A DNA stretch of 64,000 bases from Rhodobacter flavimaris (GCF_021378075.1 NZ_JAJUOS010000001.1:372001-436000), one strand, 5' to 3'; positions 1-12,704 are shown, counted from the first letter of the stretch. Program-made: numbers and translations. Notes: generated by a model not told the origin, from the sequence alone.

Positions 1-1
1 T

Positions 2-451
2 GCCTTCTGGCAGGCCAATATCGACCTGACAGATTTCACGCCTAAGCTCGATCTTTACGACAACGCCTGGCCGATCTGGACCTATGCCGAACTGGTTCCG
101 CCCGCGAAGTTCATCCATGACGAGGACGGGCGGCGCGGCTCGGCGGTGTCGTCGCTGGTCGCGGGGGATTGCATCGTCTCGGGCTCCGAGGTGCGCAATA
201 CCTTGCTGTTCACGGGCTGCCGTGCGCACAGCTTTTCCACGCTCGATTACGTCGTGGCGCTGCCCTACGCGGATATCGGTCGAAAGGCGCAGCTGAGCCG
301 TTGCGTGATCGACCGCGGCGTGCAGATCCCGCAGGGGCTCGTCGTCGGTGAAGATCCCGAGGAGGACGCCAAGTGGTTCCGCCGCACCGAAGGCGGTGTC
401 GTGCTGATCACGCAGGCGATGCTTGACAAACGCGCGGCGGTGTTGGGCTAA
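2..451 (+). CDS. glgC: Glucose-1-phosphate adenylyltransferase, C-terminal part
   Basis: This is the 3' end of the gene; the start lies left of the window, and the reading frame is open from base 2. The enzyme makes ADP-glucose from glucose-1-phosphate and ATP, the committed step of bacterial glycogen synthesis. The visible 149 residues are the C-terminal left-handed beta-helix region, with the family pattern '[12 protein letters not shown]' and the ending '[13 protein letters not shown]'. The stop is 17 bases before glgA, and glgX and pgm follow, so it belongs to a glycogen operon. The identification rests on the C-terminal sequence together with the operon context. Confidence 0.93.
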   Translation, partial: AFWQANIDLTDFTPKLDLYDNAWPIWTYAELVPPAKFIHDEDGRRGSAVSSLVAGDCIVSGSEVRNTLLFTGCRAHSFSTLDYVVALPYADIGRKAQLSRCVIDRGVQIPQGLVVGEDPEEDAKWFRRTEGGVVLITQAMLDKRAAVLG

Positions 452-467
452 GGCAAAGGGAAGTCGT

Positions 468-1891
468 ATGAAACGCGTTCTGTCAGTGGCCTCCGAGGCC
501 GTGCCATTGGTCAAGACCGGGGGGCTGGCGGATGTCGTCGGCGCCTTGCCCGCGGCACTCAGCGGGCAGGGCTGGCAGATGCGCGTCCTGATCCCGGCCT
601 ATCGCGGCGTGCTCGACAAGCTCGGCAAGACCAAGGTGGTCTGGAGCGACGATGATCTCTTTGGCGGCCCCGCCCGTGTGGTTCTGGGCAAGGTGGGCGG
701 GGTTGAGGCCATGGCGCTCGACGCGCCGCATCTGTTTGACCGAGCTGGTGGTCCGTATTCGGACGGGCAGGGTGATTACTGGGATAATGCCGAACGCTTC
801 GCGGCCCTCAGCTGGGTTGCGGCAAGGATCGCGCGCGATGGTGTGGGTGACTGGCGGCCCGATGTGCTACATGCCCATGACTGGCAAGGCGCGCTGGCCC
901 CTGGATACATGCGTTACTGGGGTGTCGGCATTCCCTCGGTCCTGACGATCCACAACATGGCCTTTCAGGGCCGCGTCGGCGCCAACAAGATCAGTGCGCT
1001 GCGCCTACCGCCCGAGCAGTTCACCCCCGATGGCTACGAATATTGGGGCGATATCTCGACCCTCAAGGCCGGTCTGACGGCCACTGACGCGATTACCACC
1101 GTCAGTCCTCGTTACGCCGAAGAGCTGATGCGCGGTGAGTTCGGCCTGGGGCTCGAAGGCGTCATTCAGGCGCGGGCCGCATCGGTGCATGGCTTCCTGA
1201 ACGGAATTGACCCCGAGGTCTGGTCGCCCGATGCGGACCCGCACATCACACCCTTTACTGCGGCGCGCATGGCCGGCAAGGCGCGTAACCGGGCGGCGCT
1301 TGAGGCCGAATTCGGCCTTGAAGTGCCCGGCCCGCTGGCAATCCTCGTGTCTCGCCTGACGCCGCAAAAGGGGATCGATCTGCTGCCCGGCGCGCTGGAG
1401 GACTTCATCGCCGGGGGCGGCGGGCTGGCCATTCTGGGTTCGGGCGATGCCTGGGCCGAGGACATGGTGCGCGGCCTTGCCACCCGCTATCCGGGCCGCG
1501 TCGGCGTTCGCATCGGCTATGACGAGGCGCTCAGTCACCGCATGTTCGCGGGCGGCGATGCGGTTCTGGTGCCCTCGCGGTTCGAACCATGCGGCCTGAC
1601 CCAGCTTTACGGCCTGCGCTATGGGTGCGTGCCTGTCGTCGCGGCCGTCGGCGGGCTTGCCGACACCGTCATCGGCGCGACCCCCGCGACCGAGGCTGCA
1701 GGCGCCGCGACCGGCATCGTCTTCCACCCTGTGGATGAGCTTGCCCTGCGCCAGTCCATGCGCCGTCTGCTTTCGCTTTACGCCGACTGCAAGGGATGGG
1801 CCGCGATGGTGCGGCGCGGAATGAAGGCCGATTGGGGCTGGGAAGCCTCGGCCGCGCGCTATGCCGCGCTTTATGACAGCCTCATCGCGCC

Positions 1892-1895
<4 letters not shown>
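468..1895 (+). CDS. glgA: Glycogen synthase (ADP-glucose type, GT5)
   Basis: GlgA (475 aa) transfers glucose from ADP-glucose to the non-reducing end of an alpha-1,4-glucan. The N-terminus carries the ADP-glucose-binding KTGGL motif (residues 16-20) in 'MKRVLSVASEAVPLVKTGGL'. The C-terminal GT-B half shows 'SRLTPQKGIDLL' and the acceptor-side 'PSRFEPCGLTQLYGLRYG' block with the catalytic Glu. Length is normal for the family. The start at 468 follows a purine-rich AAAGGGAAG; a longer frame from 423 would overlap glgC and lacks the typical N-terminus. The stop overlaps the glgX start by 4 bases (ATGA), indicating translational coupling. Confidence 0.97.
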
Positions 1896-5538
<3,643 letters not shown>

Positions 5539-5544
5539 GACTTA

Positions 5545-5553
5545 GGTCTAATA
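5545..5553. promoter_or_regulatory. GGTCTAATA element before the nosR-like gene
   Basis: In the 47-base gap before the nosR-like start stands GGTCTAATA. On the other strand it reads TATTAGACC, the same nine bases that begin the element at 10239-10247 in front of pedF. It is a weaker member of the GACC-containing family found across the XoxF island. Role is inferred from recurrence only. Confidence 0.3.
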
Positions 5554-5585
5554 TCCAACGGTTTGCGCGCGGATAGGCTTGGGCC

Positions 5586-7634
5586 ATGTTCCGCGCGCTT
5601 CTCATTTGGTTGGCCCTGTCCGCACCGCTTCTCGCGGCTCCTTTGTCGCGCAATGAACTGGAGCCAATGATCGTCGCGCCCTACGCGCTTGGCGATCCGG
5701 TCAATGATCACGGGGTCTGGAGCCTGAGCAACTCGGGCGGGGGCGAGGCGGGTTACGTGTTCGAGACCGGATTGCTGGCACCTTTGCCCGGATTTTCTGG
5801 TCAGGCCATCAACATTCTGGTGCTGATCGACCTCGAAGGTCGCTTCATCGAAACGCGCCTGTTGGATCATAACGAGCCGATCTTCGTTTCGGGGCTTGGT
5901 GAGGCGCCGCTGCGCGCTTTCCTCGAACAGTATCGCGGGCATTCGATTGCCGAGCCTCTGGTCGTCGGCACCCCCTATGGCGCGGGCGGCGCCGGGTCGG
6001 ATCTGGTTTTTCTGGACGGGGTAACAAAGGCAACGGCCTCGGTCCGGATCGCGCATGAGTCCATCCTAGCGGCCACCCTTGCCGTTGCGCGCGAGAAGAT
6101 GCAGGGCGTCAAGGCGGGGCCCGCACCGCGCCCCGACCCGGACCATGCAGAGCATCTGGACTGGCAAACCGCCTTGGAACAAAGGCTTATAGGGCATCTC
6201 TCAATCACCAACGCACAGGCCGACGCGGCTTTCGCGGGGACCAAATGGGCCAATGACGACAGCTTCGACGACCCCGAGGCCGCGTTCATCGACCTCTATG
6301 TTGTCGATCTCGGCCCGCCTGCGATTGCCCAAGCGGTGCTTGCCCCCGAAACGCTGGCCGAAGTGCAGAGGTTCACATCCCGCGCCCCGGATGATGAGCT
6401 GCTCTTGCTTATCGAGGCCGGGCGCCACGGCCTGGTGTCCGACGATTTCGTGCGCAATACCGCTCCGGATCGAATTTCCGCCGAACAGGACGGCTTGCCG
6501 CAAGCCCTGCGAGATGCCGACATTCTTCCGACCTTGGCGGCCAACACACCGCCCGCGTTCGAAGACGCCACGAAAATGATCCTGCGGATGGATCGCCGCC
6601 TTGGCTTCGATCCGACCCGCCCGTGGGAGCTGACCCTGCAAGCGGTGCGGATGCATGGCCAGTTTCAGCCCGAGGCAGGTGCCGCGCATTTCTCGGTCAC
6701 CCTTCAGACGCCCGAGCGGTTTTTCCTGCGCCCCGAAGCCCCTGCGGCACTGTCACCCTTCGCCGAGGCCCTGCGCAATCGGGCGACGGACCTGTATGGT
6801 CTCGCCGGGCTTCTGGTCGCGCTATTCGGCGCGCTTCTGGCCCAATCGCGCTTGGCTGGCCTGCGCGCCTTTCCCGCGGTGCGGCTGATGATCCTGTCGG
6901 CGGTCGTGCTGTTCGTGGGCTTCTGGGGGCAGGGCCAGCTTTCGGTCGTCACGATCCTTGCGGTGCTGCGCGGGCTTAAGGGCGGCGGGCTTGAGGTGCT
7001 GCTTTACGACCCCTTTGGCCTGATGATCTGGGGCGCCGCCATTCTTGGTTTCATCCTCTGGGGGCGCGGGTTCTTCTGCGGTTGGCTGTGCCCGTTCGGA
7101 GCACTTCAGGAGTTCGCACACCATATCGGGCGATTCCTGCGCCTGCCCGAGATCGAGCCCCCGCGCAGCTATGGGCGCGCCTTGCTCTGGACCGGCCCGG
7201 TGGCGCTTGTGGCGCTACTCACGGTAGCCGTCCTGGCCCCCGAGCACGCTGAGGCCGCCGCCGAGGTCGAGCCCTTCAAAACCGCGATTACCATGCAATT
7301 CGACCGGCCCTGGCCCTATGTTCTGTGGGCCGGCGGCTGGATCGCGGTGTCGGCCGTCTGGTTCAAGGGGTTCTGCCGCTCGCTCTGCCCGCTCGGGGCG
7401 GCGATGCGTTTGGGTGGGTTGCTGCGGATCCGGCGCTGGATCCCACGCCGCGCGCAGTGCGGCTCACCCTGTCAGCTGTGCCGCGTCCGCTGCCGCTACG
7501 ATGCCATCGCCCGATCGGGTGAGGTTCGCTATAGCGAATGTTTCCAATGCCTTGATTGCGTGCGCATTCACGACGACCCAAGGCAATGCGTCCCCCTGAT
7601 CCTTGAAGAAAAACGCATGAGGAATGCCGCATGA
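5586..7634 (+). CDS. NosR/NirI-family FMN-binding iron-sulfur membrane protein
   Basis: This 682-aa protein has a signal-like N-terminus, a periplasmic FMN-binding domain (about 60-165) with a flavinylation-type motif 'DGVTKATAS' (Thr150 the likely covalent FMN site), and several membrane segments from about residue 395 on. It has the paired membrane cysteine motifs 'FCGWLCPFGAL' and 'FCRSLCPLGA' and a C-terminal cytoplasmic domain with two four-cysteine iron-sulfur clusters. This is the NosR/NirI architecture, known to pass electrons from quinol or ferredoxin to periplasmic partners. No nosZ, nirS or other denitrification genes are visible. It lies next to apbE and a PQQ dehydrogenase island, so a role in electron transfer there is inferred. 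Confidence 0.85.
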   Translation: MFRALLIWLALSAPLLAAPLSRNELEPMIVAPYALGDPVNDHGVWSLSNSGGGEAGYVFETGLLAPLPGFSGQAINILVLIDLEGRFIETRLLDHNEPIFVSGLGEAPLRAFLEQYRGHSIAEPLVVGTPYGAGGAGSDLVFLDGVTKATASVRIAHESILAATLAVAREKMQGVKAGPAPRPDPDHAEHLDWQTALEQRLIGHLSITNAQADAAFAGTKWANDDSFDDPEAAFIDLYVVDLGPPAIAQAVLAPETLAEVQRFTSRAPDDELLLLIEAGRHGLVSDDFVRNTAPDRISAEQDGLPQALRDADILPTLAANTPPAFEDATKMILRMDRRLGFDPTRPWELTLQAVRMHGQFQPEAGAAHFSVTLQTPERFFLRPEAPAALSPFAEALRNRATDLYGLAGLLVALFGALLAQSRLAGLRAFPAVRLMILSAVVLFVGFWGQGQLSVVTILAVLRGLKGGGLEVLLYDPFGLMIWGAAILGFILWGRGFFCGWLCPFGALQEFAHHIGRFLRLPEIEPPRSYGRALLWTGPVALVALLTVAVLAPEHAEAAAEVEPFKTAITMQFDRPWPYVLWAGGWIAVSAVWFKGFCRSLCPLGAAMRLGGLLRIRRWIPRRAQCGSPCQLCRVRCRYDAIARSGEVRYSECFQCLDCVRIHDDPRQCVPLILEEKRMRNAA

Positions 7635-8488
7635 AGCGCCGCCGGTTTCTTCAGATTGTCGGCGCGACTGCGCTGGCTGGCCGTCCCGCACTGGCCGATA
7701 CATGGCAGGGGCAGGCCTTTGGCGGGGATGTCGCGATCCGCGTTGAAGGCGCGCTTCCGCTGGCAGAGGTTCGCGCCGAGATCGAGGCCATTGAGGCGAC
7801 ATTCTCGCTCTATCGGCCCTCAGAACTGACCGCGCTGAACGCGGCCGGGCGCGGGCCGGGGTCAGCGCGGATGCGCAAGGTTCTGGAACTGGTCCTGAGA
7901 GTTCATCTTGCAACGCAGGGCGCATTCGATCCCACCATCCAGGCTCTCTGGTCGGCCCTGTCGGCGGGGCGCGATGCCGCAGAGGCTTACGCGAAGATCG
8001 GGGTGCAACGTATTAAGTTACAACAGGAAATATTCCTTGCAAAAGGGCAGCTCATCAGCCTGAACGGCATCGTCCAAGGCTACGCTGCCGACCGGGTGGC
8101 GGACATCCTGCGCAGCCATGGCTGCTCTGATTGCCTGATCGACCTGGGCGAGTATCGCGCCGAGGGCGGGCCATTCCGGGTTGGGGTCGAAGAACCGAGC
8201 GCCGGGCTGATCGGCGCACTGACGCTTGGCGAGGGCGGGCACCGGGCTGTTGCGACCTCCTCGGCCAACGCGATGCAGATCGGTGGGCGCAGCCATATCC
8301 TTGGACCGCAGGGGCAGGTGCCGCGCTGGTCTACGGTCAGCGTCTGTGGGGAAAGTGCCGCGCTCTGCGATGCGGCCTCGACCGCGTTTGTCCTGATGGA
8401 TCGCGCGGCCATCGAGAACGCACGCGATAGCCTTGGCCTTGGCACCGTGGTTTTGGTGGATTTCGACGGGAACCTTACATCCCTCTAG
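7631..8488 (+). CDS. apbE: FAD:protein FMN transferase (ApbE/NosX family)
   Basis: ApbE-type enzymes attach FMN covalently to Thr of target proteins, using FAD. The 285-aa product starts with a twin-arginine-like signal 'MKRRRFLQIVGATALAG', so it acts in the periplasm. It contains the family region 'ATFSLYRPSELTALN' and the later 'LNGIVQGYAADRVADIL' and 'DLGEYRAEG', followed by 'VATSSANAMQIG'. The last replaces the more usual GDY/E and 'ATSG' motifs in NosX-like members. Its start overlaps the stop of the nosR-like gene, which strongly suggests that the nosR-like flavin domain is its substrate. Confidence 0.88.
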   Translation: MKRRRFLQIVGATALAGRPALADTWQGQAFGGDVAIRVEGALPLAEVRAEIEAIEATFSLYRPSELTALNAAGRGPGSARMRKVLELVLRVHLATQGAFDPTIQALWSALSAGRDAAEAYAKIGVQRIKLQQEIFLAKGQLISLNGIVQGYAADRVADILRSHGCSDCLIDLGEYRAEGGPFRVGVEEPSAGLIGALTLGEGGHRAVATSSANAMQIGGRSHILGPQGQVPRWSTVSVCGESAALCDAASTAFVLMDRAAIENARDSLGLGTVVLVDFDGNLTSL

Positions 8489-8495
8489 GCGCGCT

Positions 8496-9416
8496 CTAGC
8501 GAACCGGCGGCTGGAAGGTCACGCCATACTCGGCAAAGATCGCGGCGATACGTCCATCTTCAAGTCCAGCGGCAATCGCATCGTCAACCGCATAGGCCAG
8601 TGGCCGGTGCTGGAACGAGATCCCGACGCCCAAGGTCCATTTCGACCGCGCCAGCCCGAGAAACGCGGGCTCATGCACGGCCTTTCCCTCGGCCAGACCT
8701 GCGTCCAGTTCGGCGCGCGGGCCCATGACTGCGTTGATCTCGCCGCCGCTCAGCGCCTCCATGGCGGCCAGCGTCGTCTTGTAGCGATGCACCTTGTCCG
8801 CCGTCGCGCCATGCGCAACCGAGGTCAGGAAGAAATCCGAGATCGAGTCATTCTCGACCCCGACCGGGTCATAGCGAAAGACCGGCGCGGTCGGGCCTTT
8901 CTCGGGGTAGGTGGCAAGGTCGTAGGCGATCGCGAGCCGCTCCGTCGCATATTGCCCGGTGAAGACCACCTGATCGAAGCGGCAGGCGTAATCGACGTCA
9001 TAGGGCACATGCATCATCACGTTCGACACATGGCCGCCGACAGTCGCGCCCTTGTAGACGTAGTTCAGCAGATCGGCGTCCAGCGTCTCGCCCGATTGCA
9101 CAAGGCGAAAGCGCGGCTCGACGCCAAGCGACTCGGCGATCAGGCGGGCGATCTCAACGTCGATACCGCGCGCCTTGCCGGCCTCTTCCCAGGACCAAGG
9201 ACGGAAGTCCTCGTAGAGGGCGAATTCAATCCAGCCGTCTTCCTGGATACGGTCGAGCGAGCGCCCGATATCTTGCGGCGCGGTGTTTTGCAGGCGTTGT
9301 TCAGGGGGGACCCCTTCGCAGGCCGCATAAGCGGGGCCGGGGATTAACCCGGCCCCGCCGAGGGCCAGCATCAGCATGGTTGCAAGGGTATGATGCATCA
9401 TGCCGCGCCGGTTCAT
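8496..9416 (-). CDS. xoxJ: XoxJ/MxaJ-like periplasmic binding protein
   Basis: This 306-aa secreted protein has a signal peptide ending near 'GPAYAACEG' and the periplasmic solute-binding fold. Motifs are 'FALYEDFRPWSWEEAGKARG', 'GIDVEIARLIAESLGVEP' and 'VMMHVPYDVDYACRFDQV', typical of the quinoprotein-dehydrogenase-associated binding proteins (MxaJ/XoxJ). These are not classical transporters; XoxJ is thought to bind and help activate XoxF. The start at 9416 has GGAG just upstream, inside the end of the pedF-like gene, so the two are co-transcribed. The symbol rests on family and proximity to xoxF. Confidence 0.85.
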   Translation of the reverse strand: MNRRGMMHHTLATMLMLALGGAGLIPGPAYAACEGVPPEQRLQNTAPQDIGRSLDRIQEDGWIEFALYEDFRPWSWEEAGKARGIDVEIARLIAESLGVEPRFRLVQSGETLDADLLNYVYKGATVGGHVSNVMMHVPYDVDYACRFDQVVFTGQYATERLAIAYDLATYPEKGPTAPVFRYDPVGVENDSISDFFLTSVAHGATADKVHRYKTTLAAMEALSGGEINAVMGPRAELDAGLAEGKAVHEPAFLGLARSKWTLGVGISFQHRPLAYAVDDAIAAGLEDGRIAAIFAEYGVTFQPPVR

Positions 9417-9420
9417 GGGG

Positions 9421-10110
9421 TTACTCCGCAGCCGAAAGACCGATCGTCAGAACCTCGGCCGCGTGCTTTTGCGAGGCCGGGTCATCGGTCAGCGCCGCCA
9501 CCGCGCGGCTGACCGCGCTATCGGCCACCGGCGCACCCGAAGCGGTTTTCACCTGGGCGGCGATTTCGCCCATCTCAGCCCTCATCGCCGTGCCATCGGC
9601 GGTGCCCGCCATCAGCTCATCACGGATCGTGTGCAGACGCGCCGAGTGATCGTCGAGCGCGCCATCCTCAGGGCGGGTCTCGATATAGGTGCGGATCGCC
9701 CAGGCGGCTTTCTGACCAAGGATATCGCCGAAAGCCGGCATCTTGGTGGTGCCGTCCTGCGTGTAGCCGTGGCGAAACCGTTCGACGAACCATTCATCGC
9801 CATATTCCTCGGCCTCAAGGAAGCGCAGGTCGGGGGCAAGGCCGCCCGAGACAGCGCCAAGACCGTGGCAGCGCGCACAGTTCTGGTTAAACCCGGAATC
9901 CCCGATTTGGACAGCTTTCGCCCAGACTTCCTCGCCCACGGCATCGGCGCGATAGGGGTTTTCGGTCAACCATTCCTCGCCCACCTCGGGCAGGACATCG
10001 GTATTGATCGGCTGCGGCGAGACATCGCCGTGGGCCAAGAGTTGCACCGGCGCGATCACGCCGGCAATCGTCAGGGCCGCAACTAGGCGGCGGGTGCGGG
10101 CGTCGAGCAT
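9421..10110 (-). CDS. pedF: Cytochrome c-550, PedF-like
   Basis: A 229-aa periplasmic c-type cytochrome with one haem site CARCH (residues 78-82) and a likely axial Met in 'TTKMPAFG' (Met124). The mature N-terminus 'HGDVSPQPINTDVLPEVGEE' and 'GFNQNCARCHGLGAVSGG' match the PedF family, which accepts electrons from PQQ alcohol dehydrogenases. The start at 10110 is preceded by GAGAGGAAG; a much longer open frame running to 11337 is spurious. It is the first gene of a two-gene unit with xoxJ and is transcribed away from the ABC operon. Confidence 0.88.
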   Translation of the reverse strand: MLDARTRRLVAALTIAGVIAPVQLLAHGDVSPQPINTDVLPEVGEEWLTENPYRADAVGEEVWAKAVQIGDSGFNQNCARCHGLGAVSGGLAPDLRFLEAEEYGDEWFVERFRHGYTQDGTTKMPAFGDILGQKAAWAIRTYIETRPEDGALDDHSARLHTIRDELMAGTADGTAMRAEMGEIAAQVKTASGAPVADSAVSRAVAALTDDPASQKHAAEVLTIGLSAAE

Positions 10111-10170
10111 CTTCCTCTCCCTCTCGAAACTCTTCGTCTCTATCTGGCTTAGCCGCGCCGCGGCGTGGCT

Positions 10171-10188
10171 GCCATTCGACCTTGGTCG
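10171..10188 (-). promoter_or_regulatory. CGACCAAGGTCG palindrome upstream of pedF
   Basis: On the minus strand this reads CGACCAAGGTCGAATGGC. It matches 16 of 18 bases of the element at 17053-17070 before the cytochrome c gene. The core is CGACC-AA-GGTCG. It lies about 60 bases upstream of the pedF start, a suitable place for an activator site. No binding protein is known from the sequence. Confidence 0.45.
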
Positions 10189-10223
10189 GTGACAGGGCAG
10201 ATGCTGCCCGATCCGGCGGGTCG

Positions 10224-10245
10224 GGCGTATTGGCCATTGGTCTAA
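10224..10245 (-). promoter_or_regulatory. GACCAATGG element in pedF/ABC divergent region
   Basis: The minus strand carries TTAGACCAATGG followed by CCAATACGCC. Eighteen of 22 positions match the element at 17574-17595 upstream of xoxF. It lies between the divergent pedF and ABC transporter genes and could serve either direction; its orientation relative to pedF is the same as that of the other copy relative to xoxF. Confidence 0.5.
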
Positions 10246-10317
10246 TAGGCTGCGGCGGGGTGCCGGATTACGCTTGATCCCGGAGGAGCCCGCTCGGTGC
10301 GGGCCAGGGAGGATAAA

Positions 10318-11286
10318 ATGATTGCGAAAGGTTTGGGCCGCGTGCTGGCGGCCGTGATCGGGCTTGGGCTTGGTGTGGCGCAGGCGCAGGATCTGCCGGT
10401 TCTGAAGCTGGCGACGCTGGAAGGCGGCACCGTAAGCTGGGAGCTGGACACGATTCAGCATTACGGTCTCGATAAGGCCGAGGGCTTCGCGCTTGAGGTT
10501 ATGTCCGTGGCGGGCAACCCCGCCTCGCAGGTGGCGCTTCAGGGCGGCGAGGTCGATGCCATCGTTTCGGACTGGTTCTGGGTGGCCCGGATGCGCGCCG
10601 AGGGGCAGGATTTCCGCTTCATCCCCTACTCGAAAGCCGTCGGCGGGCTGATGGTCGGCGCCGATAGCCCGGTCCAGAGCCTCGCCGATCTGAAGGGCAA
10701 GAAGGTCGGTATCGCGGGCGGGCCGCTCGATAAAAGCTGGCTGATCCTGCGCGCTTACGGCGCCACGCAGGGGATCGACCTTGCCACCGAGACCGAGCAG
10801 GTCTTCGGCGCGCCGCCGCTGATCATGCAGGCGGGCCTGTCGGGCGAGGTCGATGCCGCGATCAACTTCTGGCATTTCATGGCCAAGATGGACGCGGGCG
10901 GCATGAAGACCCTGCTGCCGGTGGCGGATGCCGCGACCGCGCTTGGGCTTGACCCCGAAACCCCGCTGCTGGGTTATGTGATCCGCGGCGAAGTGGCCGC
11001 GCAGCACCCCGAACTTGCTGCGGCGTTGGCTCGCGCCTCGCGCGCTGCCAAGGAAAAGCTTGCGACCGATGATGAGGCTTTCGCCCGTCTGCGCCCGATC
11101 ATGAAGGCCAAGACCGATGCCGAGTTCGAGGCGCTCAAGGCCGGGTTCATCGCGGGTATCCCCGCCGAAGGTCCGGTGGACGAGGCTGCCGCCGCCCGCA
11201 TGCTGGCCCTGATGGCCGAGCTTGGCGGCGAGGAGCTTGTCGGCCCCGTCCAGGATCTGCCCCCCGGCACCTTCCTGACGAACTGA
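10318..11286 (+). CDS. ABC transporter substrate-binding protein (NMT1/TauA type)
   Basis: The 322-aa product has a signal peptide 'GLGRVLAAVIGLGLGVAQAQ' and a TauA/SsuA/NMT1-type binding fold, with 'LEVMSVAGNPASQVALQGGEVDAIVSDWFWV' (in parts) and 'DLKGKKVGIAGGPLDKSW'. Such proteins deliver small ligands to nitrate/sulfonate/thiamine-precursor type importers. The start at 10318 has AGGGAGG six bases upstream. It forms an operon with the permease (3-base gap) and ATPase. The ligand cannot be told from sequence; location inside a PQQ alcohol dehydrogenase island suggests a link to alcohols, cofactor precursors or metal carriers. Confidence 0.85.
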   Translation: MIAKGLGRVLAAVIGLGLGVAQAQDLPVLKLATLEGGTVSWELDTIQHYGLDKAEGFALEVMSVAGNPASQVALQGGEVDAIVSDWFWVARMRAEGQDFRFIPYSKAVGGLMVGADSPVQSLADLKGKKVGIAGGPLDKSWLILRAYGATQGIDLATETEQVFGAPPLIMQAGLSGEVDAAINFWHFMAKMDAGGMKTLLPVADAATALGLDPETPLLGYVIRGEVAAQHPELAAALARASRAAKEKLATDDEAFARLRPIMKAKTDAEFEALKAGFIAGIPAEGPVDEAAAARMLALMAELGGEELVGPVQDLPPGTFLTN

Positions 11287-11289
11287 GCC

Positions 11290-12114
11290 ATGATGGGCCT
11301 GTCGCGGACAGAGCTGGCAACGAAGGGCGGTGCGCAAACGTATCGCCCGCGCCTGTCTGCGCAGCAGGCGGCCTCACGGCTTCGGGCTGTGGCCTCGCTT
11401 TTGGCTCTGGTGGCACTTTGGGCGCTTGTCGCGGTGGTGCTGAACGATCCGTTGCGCGCGCCCGGTCCGCAGCAGGTGCTTCCCGCCTTGTGGGATGGGC
11501 TGGTTACCGGCCGGATGCTGCCCGACCTGACGGTTACCCTGCGCCGCGTGGGCCTAGCCTTTCTGATCGCGATCGGCGTGGGGACGGCGGGTGGCATCAT
11601 CCTGGGCCTGTCACCCCGTCTCGACCGGTGGCTCGATCCCTGGCTGACCGTGCTCAACAACATCCCGGCGCTTGTCACGATCGTGCTGTGCTACCTCTGG
11701 ATCGGCTTGAACGAGACCGCAGCGATCTTCGCGGTGGCGCTCAACAAGATCCCGCTGGTGACCGTGATGCTGCGCGAGGGGGTGCGGGTTCTCGACCCCG
11801 ATCTGAACGACATGGCGCGGCTTTACCGGATGCCGTGGCGCGCGCGGCTTGTGCATATCATCCTGCCGCAGCTTGCACCGCAACTGATGGCGGCGGCGCG
11901 GGCGGGGATCTCGCTGATCTGGAAGATCGTGCTGGTGGTGGAATTTCTTGGCCGCTCGAACGGGATCGGCTTTCGCATTCATCTGGATTTTCAAATGTTC
12001 GACATTACGGGCGTTCTGGCCAATGCGCTGGCCTTCGTGGCGGTGATGCTGGCCGTCGAGTGGCTGGTTCTGGCGCCGCTTGCGGCCCATGCGGCGCGCT
12101 GGAGGCGGACATGA
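11290..12114 (+). CDS. ABC transporter permease (TauC/SsuC type)
   Basis: A 274-aa integral membrane protein of the nitrate/taurine importer family. After a 40-residue N-terminal tail come about six membrane segments. The cytoplasmic coupling region is 'DMARLYRMPWRARLVHIILPQLAPQL', in which 'LPQLAP' replaces the usual EAA-loop 'LPAALP'. It starts three bases after the binding protein gene and overlaps the ATPase start by 4 bases (ATGA). ATG 11293 is an alternative start one codon downstream. Confidence 0.88.
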   Translation: MMGLSRTELATKGGAQTYRPRLSAQQAASRLRAVASLLALVALWALVAVVLNDPLRAPGPQQVLPALWDGLVTGRMLPDLTVTLRRVGLAFLIAIGVGTAGGIILGLSPRLDRWLDPWLTVLNNIPALVTIVLCYLWIGLNETAAIFAVALNKIPLVTVMLREGVRVLDPDLNDMARLYRMPWRARLVHIILPQLAPQLMAAARAGISLIWKIVLVVEFLGRSNGIGFRIHLDFQMFDITGVLANALAFVAVMLAVEWLVLAPLAAHAARWRRT

Positions 12115-12704
12115 TCCGGCTTGATCTGCGCAGCAAGGCATTCGGCGCGGCGCGCGTTCTAGGGCCGATGGCGCTTGATGTGGCCCCGGGTGAGGTTCTT
12201 GGCGTATCCGGCCCCTCGGGCGCAGGAAAAAGCACGCTGCTGCGAATCTTGGCAGGAATCGACGCGCGTTTCGACGGCGAGCTGGACAGCGGACAACGGC
12301 GCGCGATGGTCTTTCAAAGCCCGACGCTGATGCCTTGGCGCTGCGTGCAGGACAACGTCACCATACCGACCGGCGCGACCGAGGCTGACGCTCGCGCGAT
12401 GCTGTCGCGCGTCGGGCTGACGGGGATGGAGCAGATGTGGCCCGCGCAGCTTTCGCTTGGGCAGGCGCGGCGCGTGGGCATCGCGCGCGCCTTTGTCGGG
12501 CGCCCCGAGGTTCTGATTCTCGACGAGCCCTTCGCCTCGCTCGATGCCGAGCGGATTGAGGACTTGCTGGAATTGACCGCAACGCTGATCGACGAGTTTC
12601 GCCCCGCCGTCGTGCTTGCCTCACATTCCGAGCAAGAGCTTGCCGCGCTGAGCACCCGCCGTGTGCGGCTTGAAGGGCGCCCCGCGCGGCTGATCGCCGC
12701 CTAG
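12111..12704 (+). CDS. ABC transporter ATP-binding protein (TauB/SsuB type, short)
   Basis: At 197 aa this is shorter than the usual 240-260 aa of the family but has every core motif: Walker A 'GPSGAGKST', Q-loop 'VFQSPTLMPW', signature 'LSLGQARRVGIARA' and Walker B 'VLILDEPFASLD' with a switch His in 'ASHSEQE'. It powers the importer encoded just upstream. The gene ends in a 4-base tail-to-tail overlap with the convergent permease gene. The shortness comes from compact loops and a missing C-terminal extension, not from a visible frameshift. Confidence 0.88.
   Translation: MIRLDLRSKAFGAARVLGPMALDVAPGEVLGVSGPSGAGKSTLLRILAGIDARFDGELDSGQRRAMVFQSPTLMPWRCVQDNVTIPTGATEADARAMLSRVGLTGMEQMWPAQLSLGQARRVGIARAFVGRPEVLILDEPFASLDAERIEDLLELTATLIDEFRPAVVLASHSEQELAALSTRRVRLEGRPARLIAA

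Noticed and set aside
5586..7634. Denitrification island based on the NosR-like gene
   Set aside because: No nosZ, nosD, nir or nor genes in the window; the surrounding genes are all of the PQQ alcohol oxidation type.
9421..11337. A 638-codon minus-strand frame covering pedF and the antisense of the ABC binding protein
   Set aside because: Only the last 229 codons form a real protein with signal peptide and haem site; the rest is antisense to a clear gene with its own ribosome site.
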